From positions 1 through 64,000 of the forward strand of contig JABCPU010000339.1 in NCBI GenBank assembly GCA_016800925.1: a stretch of 64,000 bases of DNA, given 5' to 3'. Made by a program: the position numbers and the translations under genes. Under the pieces are notes generated by a model. The model was not told where the DNA came from and did not search any database. It was given only the letters and a program-made list of their open reading frames with translations. How positions within the stretch are numbered: the first letter of the stretch is position 1; every line of letters begins with the position of its first letter. The DNA comes from Suillus spraguei (Eukaryota; Basidiomycota; Agaricomycetes; Boletales; Suillaceae). This document shows positions 24,257-36,144 of this stretch, one piece after another.

Positions 24257-25274
24257 ATGAGATCTCAACCAGCAGTCAGATTTTATGAACCTCCGGTCAC
24301 TGAATACAACTCAATGGATGTGGATGATTCAACCGAGTCCCGGATTTCACTAGGTATGTTGTGCTTTCAGTACAGCTCTCAATTGACCGGAGATGGACCA
24401 GATGCACTGGATGATGTATACCTTGGGCCGGATGATGAGACTGAGTCCCGGATTTCATCAGGTATGTGTTGCTTTGAGTATATCTTACAATTGACTGGAC
24501 ATTTATTAGATCCAAGTGAAGATGTATACCTTGGGCCGGATGATGAGATCGACTATGATTCTGGGTCATCAGGTGTTCCGGATGTCTTGGATGCAGTTTC
24601 TGGTAGGTTTCTCAATTCACATTTAGATAATCCAACTTTGGATGTTCATTCAATCCATCCAGATCATTTATACCCGGCTCAGCCTGAGGAACTGCCTTTG
24701 TTCAACGATCCGGACTTGTACCTAGGGCCTGATGATGATCTTATTGATTGTGATGAAGCACCGGAATGTGCTGATGTTGAGACTGATGCTCCGGCTATCC
24801 CAGGAATAGCAATTCCAGGTGAGTTCACCCATACAATCTCATTTTTATTGTTGATGTGATGTCCCAAGCACATGCAACACCTCCTAAATGTCAGTCCCCC
24901 ATACCAGAACTCAGCAATGAAGACCTGCGTGCCATGCTTAGGGAGTTCATGCCCCTAGGGTCATATGATCAAACAGAAATGTGAGGATTTAATTGTTCAT
25001 CATGTATCTTTCTGCTAATTTTCTTGAAGTTGAATCAATTCTGGATCGCCTGGACCATTACCAACAGCGTCATGACCATCTTCTGGAGCCTACCGTACAT
25101 CAACTCCTCGAGGCTGACCGACCATTCCGAGTGGCTTGGGCTGACACATCCGACAAACTCAGAAGAGCTGATATGGACCTCCGGAGGTTGCAAAGGGCCA
25201 AACAGATGAGCTCTGAATTGCTGCTTGTATTAGATACCCTCATTGAAAAGTGTGATGATCAACCCCATATGTAA
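24257..25274 (+). CDS. Acidic YLGPDD-repeat protein of the KDZ element
   Basis: Spliced plus-strand gene of no recognised family. The unspliced frame is open from ATG 24257, but good splice sites suggest introns. Two adjacent 108-base units each consist of about 60 coding bases (VYLGPDDE, then ESRIS) and a 48-base intron-like segment opening GTATGT and closing CAG or TAG. A third YLGPDDE and a fourth YLGPDDD follow. Further introns at about 24830-24880 (GTGAGT...AAG) and 24980-25029 (GTGAGG...AAG) lead to the last exon, which encodes a helical domain (SILDRLDHYQQRH...LRRADMDLRRLQRAKQMSSELL) and stops at 25274. The product is strongly acidic with a helical tail. It is divergent from the cysteine-cluster gene, 219 bases away. 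Function is not known. Confidence 0.55.
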
Positions 25275-25278
25275 ATAT

Positions 25279-25690
25279 TTTGATATTCATTCACATACTT
25301 ACATCATGTTCACCACTGAATTTTTCATGTATAACAATGACATTTCCAATTGATTTTAGATGATGCACACACCCAATTGTCCCATTCCAACAGCCAATTA
25401 TTGATTCCCGGGGTCCGGAGCTCGGTGATTGGGATTCATCCGGAACTCGGTGATCGGGTTTCGTGATATTTGGATTTTCATTCACATACTTAAATCATGT
25501 GAACCACTGAATTTTTCATGTATATCAATGACAGTTCCAATGTATTTTAGATGATGCACAAACCCTAATCTCTAATACCAACTACCAATGATTGATACTT
25601 GGGTGCCGGACCTCGGTGATCGGGAGTCGTCCGGAACTCGGTGATCAGGATACGTCCGGAACTCGGTGCTTAGGATTCAACATTTTGGAA
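25279..25690 (+). repeat. ~195-bp direct repeat, two units
   Basis: Two units, starting near 25283 and 25478, share ttcattcacatactta.atcatg, ccactgaatttttcatgtata and tagatgatgcaca. Each then ends with copies of a short CpG-containing motif, gtccggaactcggtgatcggga. The motif resembles the CpG-rich part of the satellite blocks. Confidence 0.8.
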
Positions 25691-25807
25691 GTGGGACACT
25701 GTGTTTTAAGAAGTGTGACAAATGATGAAAATGTGGTAAACATGGGGGCAGTTTGGTATATGTACATTATTTCCTTCCCCTTGCCCTGGTTACTCGAAGT
25801 GTACTCT

Positions 25808-27626
25808 CTACCGGCTTTTGAGACTTACTCCGGGTGGTCCTTGCGGATGGTTCAATGACAGCTTTCTTGCCTGTATACTCCTTGGTTCCGGCGATGCGTT
25901 CCTCTCTTCCACTTCCTCAGTGATCCCGGCCAGGAGGTCGCCCATCCGTGATGTCAAAAGTGCACCTGCCTTGGCCGGCCTGGCCGGGCGAGGCTCCGGC
26001 ATTGAACATGGAACTTCTGTCTCCTTGGGTGCTGAAGATGGGTGTGCTATTTGTCTGGGTTTCTTCAGTGGGGATCGACCATCAGCCGAGTCATCATCAA
26101 TGTCATCCTCCTTGTCATGAGTTTCACTGTCGGTATCACTCTCGGCTTCGGTTGATGGATCCCGGGGCCTTCGGAGAGTTCCACTCTTCTGCATTCTCAC
26201 TTGACGAGTCAGACGCGATGGCGACTTGCCGGATACCCAGATGGTACCATGTCCCCATCCTTGTTCTTCCATGCTTTGAACAGAAATGTTGAATCTTTTC
26301 CTGTTTCCTGCTGAGCATACCAGAAATTGAGCAAGGCCGTTGTGTCCCAGTTTTGCAACTTCGAAGGCTCCTTCAGGTCAATATCCGCCGGAAGATACTT
26401 CTTGCCACAAAGTCATCCTGACTTTGTACGAGGGCACTCCATGGCACGACAGCCTTGTCATTCCCGGAACATATTCCTGTGTCCACGCATTCAGCAACAG
26501 CTCAGATGTTGCCACGAAAGACTCACTGTAGTGCGATGTAAGAAACGCCCTGACTATGGCTTTCTTCTCCTCAAGTTTTGTTTCCGTGATGTCTGGAAGC
26601 AACGGCATCCCATTTCCATCTTTGTCGAGTTCCAAAGCTGGTTTTCTGACTCTTTTGCGACCTCCCTTGACCTGTCGTCCTCCGTCCTGTGCCCCGGCAC
26701 CTATCATTGTGATGATCAACGAATTCATTCTTGCATCCAAAGTTCAAACACTCACCGAACTGTTCCTGGGCGTACTCCTGCCATACTGGCTCAATGTCCT
26801 CCCAGTCCTTAGTCTTCATGAAGCTGTCCCCATCTCCTAATGCCTCATTATCATCATGCCTGCACACATATATTGAGATCCAAGATCGGCGATGACGGAC
26901 ACAATTGACTTACATCCCGAACAGAACCTCTCCCTGTTCATTCTTCCAAGCTGACAACACAAAAACTCTCATCCCGCATTGCCTCCACATCTCTTTCGAA
27001 AAGTGCTCCATATATGCCGGTCCCTTCTTACGAGCAACTTCTGCTTGTATCTCCGGAGGAGGAAAGCTGTTTGACCATTCTTCCGCTGTTTCTTTTGCCT
27101 TCTCCAACTCGTCGTCGTCCAATTCAGCCATGACTCTCTTCACAGCCCCCTGATAATGTTTGAACATACTGGGATCTCCCGGCTTTGCCCCGGACTCGTC
27201 CTCAATCCTCTTTAGCACCTCTTCGCGCTTCTGCTGGTAGACCACCATCCTAGGCGTCCATTTCCTCCCATACTTTATCATGTCCTTCCTTTCCTTCCTT
27301 TTCTTGTTGTTGAACAACCAAGTGTTATACATCTGAGAGTTGATGGAAGAATAAGATGTTAAAAATTGTAGTTTTTCAACACAACGAAGACGCATCACCT
27401 GCTTCCTCTTTTTCCATTGTCCTTGGTCGACTTTAGGAGCAAACAACCTGGCTGCCCTGGCAATTGCAGTGAAAACCCCTCGCTTCTCACCCCTTTTGGC
27501 CGCGGTCCACTCAGGAAGGTAGTTCTTCAACTCCGAAATTTCGTTTTCCGTGAGCTTCTGTGTCTGTGGTTGACGTGCCCTATTTCTGCCGGAAGTCAAG
27601 TGAGTGGAATGACCCGTCCTTGCCAT
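25808..27626 (-). CDS. KDZ-associated partner protein (family of unknown function)
   Basis: Starts at ATG 27626 (MARTGHSTHLTSGRNRAR). Exon 1 to about 26914 holds ELKNYLPEWTAAKRGEK, VDQGQWKKRKQVMRLRCVEK, KWTPRMVVYQQKREEVL, SGAKPGDPSMFKHYQGAVKRV, FPPPEIQAEVARKKGP and MWRQCGMRVFVLSAWKNE; it ends at a GTAAGT donor. After the intron: HDDNEALGDGDSF, KDWEDIEPVWQEYAQEQFG, a second intron (GTGAGT...TAG), then GGRKRVRKPALELDKDGNGM. The tail contains AVVPWSALV, KEPSKLQNWDTTALLNFW and an acidic, Ser-rich end to 25808. One frame break is likely near 26410. The same domain order is very common in Agaricomycete genomes beside KDZ transposases (recollection). It lies head-to-head with the transposase gene, about 310 bases apart. 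A role as accessory transposition protein is inferred. Confidence 0.75.
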
Positions 27627-27935
27627 GGTGAATCAAATTGCAGAATGGGCTGAGGATAAGCAAGGTGGAAGAATGAACGAATTGACAGAAGTTGATCTTT
27701 GACAAAAGCCTAACAGTAGCTTAATTGAGCTATATTGGTCCCGAAGCCATAAATGGACATAAATTTGTAATGAGTCGCAGGACTGTATGACACCACAATG
27801 TAATAAAAATTCATTCCACCTGAGCAGATGCTTTGCTCGCAACATTAGCATTATAAAATAAGATGAAGATAGGTAGATGCACCCCATTGCAAAATCCCAC
27901 AGGGTAGAAGCAAGGGGCAGCAAGGGTAGAAAGAT

Positions 27936-30900
27936 TTGGGTCAAGGTCCCACTTGCAAGCACAAGACGACGAGCCTACAGGTCCATGCCTCCTCTCCCCC
28001 AGAATCACCAACACTTCAGCCTGTTCAGGCACCACCTCCTTGGGATGACTTTCCTGACAATACATACGAGCAAGACCAAGGCTCATTTGAGCCATTGCAA
28101 CTCCCAAAAACCATGGCAAGTTCATGTTAAATGTTGGAGTGTCATTCAAACTATAGCTCAATATAAAAAATGCAGAGTCAAAATGACTACCTCAGGCAAT
28201 GGCTGCCAAGGCAGGAATCATATCTGCATCACCTCCTGGATCGAGAAGCTCCACCAGAAGACAGGAGATGCATCATCTGCCACCAGGATGGGGTCTACAA
28301 ATGTCAAGATTGTCTTGGCGAGCCTCTCTATTGCACGGGCTGTTGCAGGAGTCAACATCGTTGCAATCCTTTCCACTGGATCAGTCAATGGAATGGTCAA
28401 TTCTTCGAGCGGAGTTGTCTCGCTCATGTGGACTCACCATACACCTCGGGCATGATGGCAAGCAATGTCCGGTGCTCACAGATAGGTGGGATTTGTTCGA
28501 AGGAGATGAACCTGAAGATCAGCTTGAGCCCGAAGATCTTCCGTCTGTGTCGGGACCTGAGTTCCAGCCGAAGGAAAACACCATGGTCATCGTTGACAAG
28601 TCCGGAGTTCACCGCCTCGAGGTTCGCTGCTGCGATTGTCCAAATGCCATGAGTCCGGACATTCAAATGTTTCGGCATGGATTTTTCCCTGCATCGTTTA
28701 ACAGGCCGAAGACCGTGTTTACCTTCGGAGTGCTGGATGATTTTCTATTGGACAACCTTGAATGCGGCACCTCCGCAATGAACTATTACAGTAAGCTCCG
28801 GCGAATGACCTCGAGCATGTTTCCACACCTTGTTCCGGTAATGCTATTTGTGCTTCATCTAAAGGACATGATGTTGACACAGGCCGTGGCAAGGATCGAT
28901 ACAGAGAGCTCATGAGAGTCGCTCGACAGTGGAGGCAGTTGAAGACCATGAAATGGCATGGCTTATGGCCATCGTTCCTGACATCCCGAACGCAGGAGAT
29001 CTTGCATTATTTTGCCCGGCATGTCCTCAGCCTGGGATTAATGTATCTTTGTCAGGGGATGAATCACTTGATGAGTGAGTCATGTTCAATACCGAAGTGA
29101 ACTCGGCGATGATAAGAACTCCAAGCTGGAAATACACCCGGTCATTTGTGATGGACGGAAATTTCAAAGCTGAACACCTGCATCCCATTATCCCCTCGAT
29201 GAGTTTGGCTTTCAGATGGGCTTGGATTCATGGTCGGAAAGGACAGGTATAACATGCATCTTGCGAGGCTGCTGACACGGTGGAAAAATCGAGCTGCAAC
29301 AATCACCGGCGGTCAATCAAGCAAATGCGGCGCGGCACAAGCTCGAGTCCACAGGAATCGGGGAGTTGCCTGCGCCCGGCATGGGTGCTTGTCCCTCACT
29401 CGATGGTTGATTTTCAGAAAGGGGAAAGGCAAGCCAAACATGCCAATCACATTCACTAGTTGACCATGCATCATTTGCAGACAAATGAACATGGACTACG
29501 CCTTTGTGAGGCTGCCCAGCACAACATGAAGGCATTACCAGGGCTGTCACCTTCTATGACATCAATTGTCAATACAACAAGCACTTTTGTGTTCGGGTGG
29601 ATCGAAGCCGATACCTTGACATGGTACCGGAACTGACCATCATTCCTGGAATCGGTTGTGGCATGTGCATGGACATCAGGACAGTTGCTATGTCCGATAT
29701 GCTTCAAATTTTATTGAAGGCATTGGCCGGATTGATGGAGAGATCATGGAGACCCTATGGGCGCGTCTCAACCTGATTTCCCCTGCCGCTCGGGGAATGT
29801 CATCCCCGCACCGAAAGGAATGTCTTGATTATCAGATGAATGATTCCAATTTCTGCAAGATGATCCGCATGAAAAGGACTCTTTGCCGGAAATACAAGCT
29901 GGCGAAGAATGGCATCGCCGAAAGTGGCAAGGCTTTCGACAGACTTGATGAAGCTGCACCCAGCAATTTAAAGACACAATGGTTAGCCAGCGAGATGGTC
30001 GCTCAGTCCAAGAGAATCAGGGATCCTGCGGCGATGGATTTATATGAAATCAATATCAAGAAGGGTAAGTTAACATTCTTTGTCTCCGTGGAGCTCCGCA
30101 TTCATTTTTCACTTAGCACCAAGCAAAAAGGAGATCGAGCTTAGACTACTAGAAGGGGTAATGCCCGTCATGCAGCACCCTCTCGCAGATCTGTGGCAAC
30201 ATGGATATCCATTGGGTTGGCAATTGAAGAGGCTCAAATTGCATTGCTCATCGAGGTCCGCAGAATTGGAAGACGATCGATGGAGACACAGAGATTAGAT
30301 ATCGCCCGGCAACGCGATCGTATTCAAGGCCAGATAGATGAATTCACTCGGTCTGCTCTTACGCATCTGGGAGAGGGATTTGATGCAGATGACGATCCTG
30401 ATGACTTGAACATAGATATTCTTGACGATATCGATGATGACCCGGCGGATTTCACCGAGACATCTGATGCATGGACAAACTCCCCTGAGCTCACCATAAT
30501 TCCATTGCCATCAAACCTCGGGGTTGAACATTGCAGACGCTGTATGGCAGAGGATCTGATTCCGTTGGAGATGTCCCTTCGTGAAGGGCAGGCCAATGAT
30601 GCCCTGCACAATCTCCGCATTCACTTGTGCAACAAGGCTATCCTGTTCCGAACAACAGTTAGGCAAGCCAAATCTCAAGCCCTAAAAACTCGAGCGTGGT
30701 CCCAGGTGACATCAGTGCAGCAGGCAGTATCCCTACATGCCAGTATATATACAAAAACCAGGAAGCAAATGATACAACTTGAGCCGGGGCCAGACCAGCT
30801 TCAGAAATACAAACCCCTGCTTCGCGAGCAGCTCAAAATCAGCACTGCCATCGGCGATCCAAACGCCCGAGGTCAGCGAAATGAGTCCCTCGCTTGGTTC

Positions 30901-31283
30901 TGGTCAGTGGAAGTCGACATGGAGGGTCCAGAAAATTCCTGGAATGAGGAATGTGAGTTCGGGCATGCTTGATATATTACGTGGTGAGCTGACAGGACCC
31001 ATCCCAAGTTTACCGAGTTCATTGGCTTCGGGCAAAGGCACTACGGGATCGATGGATGGAAGAAATATCATTGGTGCAATCAGAGATGGATTGGACGTGC
31101 AACTTTTTCTTGTGGAAGGCAACCACATGGGGTGCCCGGATGCAGGAATCATTGTTGAAACAACTTCCGGGTCATGCATGCTATGCCGGAAGGCAGTCTC
31201 AAATGTATTCCTTACTAGCTCAGGATGCACAGGCAGCATTTCAAGACCTGCAGCCCTCGTTGATCGATGGTGCACATGAATGA
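27936..31283 (+). pseudogene. KDZ transposase with CxC2 zinc-binding domain (frameshifted)
   Basis: DNA transposase of the KDZ superfamily. In order: PPPWDDFPDNTYEQDQG (about 28045); the CxC2 cysteine cluster CIIC...YKCQDC...LYCTGCC...H..NPFHWISQWNGQFF (28265-28410); LTIHLGHDGKQCP; PDIQMFRHGFFPASFNRPK; DRYRELMRVARQWRQLK after a GTAATG...AAG intron at 28838-28893; LALFCPACPQPGINV; FVMDGNFKAEHL; WHVHGHQDSCYVRYA and NFIEGIGRIDGEIMETLWAR (29656-29780), the conserved KDZ core; then the C-terminal helical part to YRVHWLRAKAL and the stop at 31283. At least five single-base frame breaks (near 28430, 28965, 29210, 29300, 30190) interrupt it, although nearly every family landmark is still readable. 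The transposase is most likely dead in this copy. The divergent neighbour is the partner protein. Confidence 0.85.
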
Positions 31284-31454
31284 ATTTGTTTTGCTGATGA
31301 AACGCATATTTGACACCCAAACATTGAGTCCCGGGAATTGTCCGGGTCAGCCCATGTCGGAGTTTGAATTTCTAATCCATCCATCAGTGACTCATATCAT
31401 CAGCTCTTTACCATCTGTCAGTGTCATTCCCAGCGTCACACTCTTGCATTAGCC

Positions 31455-32256
31455 ATGCCTGAAACTCCTGCATCCACATCTGGCACTCCAAATACTGGAC
31501 ATCACTGGCAACCCATGAAGCTGAACCTTCAAGATATTTCTTGTACTTTGAATATGGCTGCATCGCGCATCCGCGCATGTATCTCTCAATATCAGATGGA
31601 GGCTGCTAACAACCCTCCCTCTTCTGCCCAGATCATGTACTTTAAAGCTGGGTTGCAATGGGAGATCAATGTAAGTGACTGATTACCGGATGACCGGCTG
31701 ACTTTTTTGGGCAATGCTGAGATTTCCAACAGACATTTGTTACGCCACTCCTGCAGTACTCAGCTGCAAGGAACATCGTTTCTGTTGTTCCAAGCCCCGT
31801 CGCTCATGTCCTGACATTGTATCCCATGCTCACCTGGAACACTGTTCCAGACCACATCTTTTCATCCCACCTATGTCAGTTTGATGATGTCGCAGCTCTG
31901 GGACATCCATCCCGGATTATTCCCAGCTATGATACTCCATGGTGGATGGGACACACCGAAATTCCGATGAACCATGGCAATGGGGTCAGATCATGAGGTC
32001 CTGTGTCGTTCACTACCAGCATTGGATGGTAAATGGAGTTGAGGATGATGGCTTGGTTCTTCCTGAGGAGGTAAATGACTCATCAGGCCCATCAGTGATG
32101 GGACTTAAGATGATTCGAGCACGCCTGGTAGCATTGATGGAGGAGCAAGATGAGGGTATCCATGAGAAGATGGCAGAGGTGAAGATGTACACTGACATGC
32201 TACAGAGATTGAAGAGAGGCAGGGGAGTGGAGTCCTCTTCACTGTGTTTAGATTAG
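31455..32256 (+). CDS. Second accessory protein of the KDZ element
   Basis: Exon 1 runs from ATG 31455 to about 31671 (WQPMKLNLQDISCTLN...ASRIRACISQYQMEA), ending at a GTAAGT donor. The acceptor is CAG near 31730, followed by TFVTPLLQYSAARNIVSVV, HVLTLYPMLTWNTVPDHIF and DTPWWMGHTEIP. The frame then shifts by one base near 31980 to RSCVVHYQHWMVNG and ends with a helical tail (MGLKMIRARLVALMEEQDEGI) at 32256. It follows the transposase stop by 171 bases on the same strand. No family is recognised by name; context and size suggest an element-encoded helper. The frame shift makes this copy suspect. Confidence 0.6.
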
Positions 32257-32419
32257 AATGGTCTTCATTTCATACATGATGTAAAATATTTTATTCCGTC
32301 CAAATGATTGTCTTGACTCCCGAATATTTTGTTCCGGATTTTGAGGACTGGATGTCAAGATCCGGATGTAGAGTCCTAAATCCCAAATGCTGAGTGGTGA
32401 ATGCCTGAGTGCAATGGTA

Positions 32420-34190
32420 CTTAGAGTTTGGGACTTAATTCATGGGACTCGACTTCCGAATGGCAAGATTGCCTCACATATTTCTGAGTGGCGAGTCATG
32501 AATCTTAGGTACCGAACCCCGAACCCCACAATTGTGGACTACCGGATTTCATGGTTTGGGGTTCAGCAATCAAGGTTCGAGATGAAATAGATATCTGTGC
32601 GACAGTGCGGGGTTCGGCAGTCAACATATGTGGATCAATAACTTTCACATTATTCTGAGTGCCGAGTCCCGAGTTCCGGGTGCCGGGCCTCGGCAGTCGG
32701 CGTTCAGCACTTCACATGTGTGCATCCATATCATTCACAATGTTGTGAGTCCCGAGTCCCGAGTCCCAAGTTCCGGGTGCCGGGCCTCGGCAGTCGGCGT
32801 TCGGCACTTCACATGTGTGCATCCATATCATTCACAATGTTGTGAGTCCGAGTCCCGCTGCCGGAGTTCGGGGTTCGGCACCCAACATGTGTGGATTATT
32901 CTGAGTGCCGAGTGCCGAGTTCCGGGTGCCGGGCTCGGCAGTCGGCATTCGGGACTTAACATGTGTGCATCAATATCATTCACAATGTTGTGTGTCCCGA
33001 GTCCCGAGTTCCGGCTGCCGGGGTTCGGGGTTAGGCACTTTACATATGGGAATCAGTATCTTTCACAATGTTGTGAGTCCCGAGTTCCGGCTGCCGGAGT
33101 TCGGGGTTCGGCACTCAACATGTGTGGATCATTGTGAGTGCTGAGTGCCGAGTTCCGGGTGCCGGGGCTCGGCAGTCGGCGTTCGGCACTTAACATGTGT
33201 GCATCAAAATCATTCACAATATTGTGAGTCCCGAGTTCCGGCTGCCGGAGTTCGGGGTTCGGCACTCAACATGTGTGGATTATTCTGAGTGCCGAGTGCC
33301 GAGTTCCGGGTGCCGGGGCTCGGCAGTCGGCGTTCGGGACTTAACATGTGTGCATCAATATTATTCACAATGTTGTGTGTCCCGAGTCCCGAGTTCCGGC
33401 TGCCGGGGTTCGGGGTTAGGCACTTTACATATGGGAATCAGTATCTTTCACAATGTTGTGAGTCCCGAGTTCGGGGTTCGGCACTCAACATGTTTGGATT
33501 ATTGTGAGTACCAAGTGCCGAGTTCCGGGTGCCGGGGCTCAGCAGTCGGCGTTCGCCACTTAACATGTGTGCATCAATATCATTCACAATGTTGTGTGTC
33601 CCGAGTCCCGAGTTCTGGCTGCCGGGGTTCCGGGTTCGCCACTTGATATGTGGGAATCAGTATCTTTCACAGGGTTCGGCATTCGGCATTCGGCACTTTA
33701 CATGTAGGACTCAATATCTTTCTCGTTCTTCTGAGTCCCAAGTCCGGACTGCTGGCTGCCGGGGTTCGGAGTTCGGCCCTCAACATGTGTGGATCAATGA
33801 CTTGCACATTATTCTGAGTCCCGAGTCCTGAGTGCCGGCTGCCGGGATTTGGAGTTCGTCATTTATGATATGTGAATTCACATCTTTCACATTGTTCTGA
33901 GTCCCGAGTCCCGAGCTCCGGCTGCCTGAGTTTGGGATTTGGCACTCACTATATGTGAATTCATATTTTTCACATTGGTGTCAGTCCTGAGTCCCGAGTG
34001 CCGGCTGCCGGTGTTCGGTGTTCGGCAGTCACAATGTGTAGGTCAAAGTCTGTTGCCTCACATTGTGCTGCCTCACACTTTCCTGAGTCCCGAGTGTGAA
34101 GCCTGAATTCGGACTATCGATCATTGAGTCCCTAATTTCGAGGATCGAGTCCCGAGTCCCGAGATACACATAGTTAGGGACTCAATTCAT
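32420..34190. repeat. Right CpG-rich satellite block
   Basis: Irregular tandem repeats of roughly 75-95 bases, each with gagtcccgagttccggctgccggg, ggttcggggttcggcact and a linker acatgtgtgcatcaatatcattcacaatgttgtg. It is the same family as the block at 19600-21870, in the same orientation as the outer parts of that block. It separates the second accessory gene from the dioxygenase gene. No gene lies here; open frames are repeat artefacts. Confidence 0.9.
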
Positions 34191-34300
34191 GGAACTCGAC
34201 TTCTGACTTGAGTTCCAGAACTGTTGATGCTCTCATTGGTACATGGTATTCGTGTGTTGCTACTAACATGGGTCACAACTCTTTCAACTTCTTTGATCTT

Positions 34301-35607
34301 TCACACCGTGCTTAGTATGTGGCCTTCGACCATAGCCCATCCACATGAGGGAACCCCGGCATAAATGTGCACAGAATCCCTCATATACCATGCCCAAGCA
34401 ATCCGATCCCCTTCCCCTCCATCAACACCATGTCTCACAATTCTTCCTGAAAATGCAATCATACAGCCGGAATCATACCTGAATTCCAGCTGAAGGCTTG
34501 GCATACTCATCCGAGCATTAGAATAGTTCCCCATGGTGGTGAGAATATCGAAGCATTCAGGAATCGATAAATGGTCTCGATGATTGGGAGTTTCCCGATT
34601 GGAAATGATGGAGAGGCTGTTAAACACGGATGCCCAGTACTGCAGGGTCTCTGGCATCTGTGGCAGTTCCTTGCTCACTGCCTTATCTCCGAGGTGTGAC
34701 AAGGCTCGTAACCCTGCAAAATACTGCTGAGGATGCATGACCCTGAGTGCCGCCGATGCGATGGCTGCCGGCCTTGCAATAGCTTTCAGGATATTCTCGG
34801 AGGAGGGTCCCTTCAATGATGCGGATACCTCCGGATCTGACAGATTCTATGGGATTGGTGAGTTTGACTCCAGAAATCACCATCTCATCACATCCTACCT
34901 CGTGGCCCTGTGAAACCATGCCAGAGATAAATTGATGCATCCGGGAGTTGACCCAACATTTTCCGAGCCCTGTTTGAACCATTCTTGATTATATCGCCAA
35001 TTGCCATCAGCCTTTACACTTTTTTTCGAGGCTTGGACCCAGCAAATTGGTGGCCGCCCTGATTTCCTTCTGTAGGTACCATTTGATATTCAATATCCAT
35101 TGAGTAACAATCTACACATTACGCACCTGGGTGGTCTCGGTCAGGGCGTCCGGAAGGTACCATGCGATGATGGTACCGGAAACATCGATAATTGTGGCAG
35201 GTTTGTCCACCACCTTTGTGCCCTCATGGCCAGGAGGACACCTCTCAAGCAACTTCTCCTCTTTCTCCTCATTATGCCCAGTGTTCTTTGGGGATATCAA
35301 TTTGCTATATCTTGCAATATCAATCTGTATCTTAACTGTCATGAAGGAATTTGAATGATCAAACACATTTTCAACATCTGCAGGAAGACCCACTGGGATT
35401 TTTATATGCCTTTATGAGTACATCAGCCAAGCGATCGCACGCCATCACCAGATCAGTGTCCAGGTTTGGAGAAGGTATAACCGGTTCTCCTCCAGTCTTC
35501 TCTGCATTGAATTTTTGTTCGGTATATGCCCCTGCTTCATGAGTGATGGCCAGGGCCCAAGTGCGCCAGATTTTTATGTCACAAGTGGACATGGAAGAAG
35601 TGTTCAT
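34301..35607 (-). CDS. TET/JBP-like 2-oxoglutarate/Fe(II) dioxygenase
   Basis: Members of the TET/JBP family oxidise 5-methylcytosine (TET) or thymine (JBP) in DNA with Fe(II) and 2-oxoglutarate. The C-terminal part is one unbroken frame (34816-34301). Numbered within that frame, SNRETPNHRD supplies His79 and Asp81 of the metal-binding HxD motif. After FDILTTMGNY, LQLEFRYDSGCMIAFSGRIVRHGV supplies the distal His129, and GDRIAWAWYMRDSVH supplies Arg138 for 2-oxoglutarate. The N-terminal exons start at 35607 (IWRTWALAITHEAGAY, DTDLVMACDRLADVLIKAY, GLPADVENVFDHSNSFMTVKI, KLLERCPPG, IIAWYLPDAL), with introns near 35070-35130 and 34855-34907. Single-base breaks occur in A-runs near 35405 and 35028 and near 34920. 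So the gene may be inactive even though its catalytic residues survive. It lies inside the KDZ element, between the right satellite and the right end. Confidence 0.78.
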
Positions 35608-36144
35608 GTTGCAAGTTGATATTGGGAAATCAGACGCTGAATGCTGGATGTCCAGACTTTGGTGTTAAAGGGGGTGGAGATAGCGAGGATCAGATAAGGG
35701 AACCTTGGATGATGTTGGCTTTCAAAGCTGTATTATCATCCATTGCTCAATGAAATACCAGATGATTGGAAGTGTGCTGGATATCTGATATTCATTTGTC
35801 CAGACCCGGGTTCGGAACTCCGGAACTTGGTATGCTTCACTCAAATTTCGGGGGTTGGAACTGGGTGTCTCGTATTGACTGAATTATGTGTCGAGACCCG
35901 GGTCTCGGAACTCGGAACTTGGTATGCTTCATCTGATTTTCGGGGGTCGGAGCTGGGTGTCTTGTAGGGCAACACAAGCCTCGCACCCCAGTTTCCACAT
36001 TCTACAAGACAACCTAAGCGTCACAAAAGGCCATGTCAAGACAGCACCTGCTGCTCCAGGAACTCAGTAACTGTGATTTATTACCTCCTCTGATTCAGAT
36101 GATATGCAACTCCCTCAGCTCCGTCATGTCTACCATTATCATAC
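35608..36144. other. Spacer with a short direct repeat
   Basis: No gene. Two direct units at about 35803-35880 and 35893-35965 share gacccggg and cggaac...ggaacttggtatgcttca, and end with tttcgggggt.ggarctgggtgtc. They carry the same CpG-containing gcggaactcgg flavour as the satellites. Confidence 0.55.
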
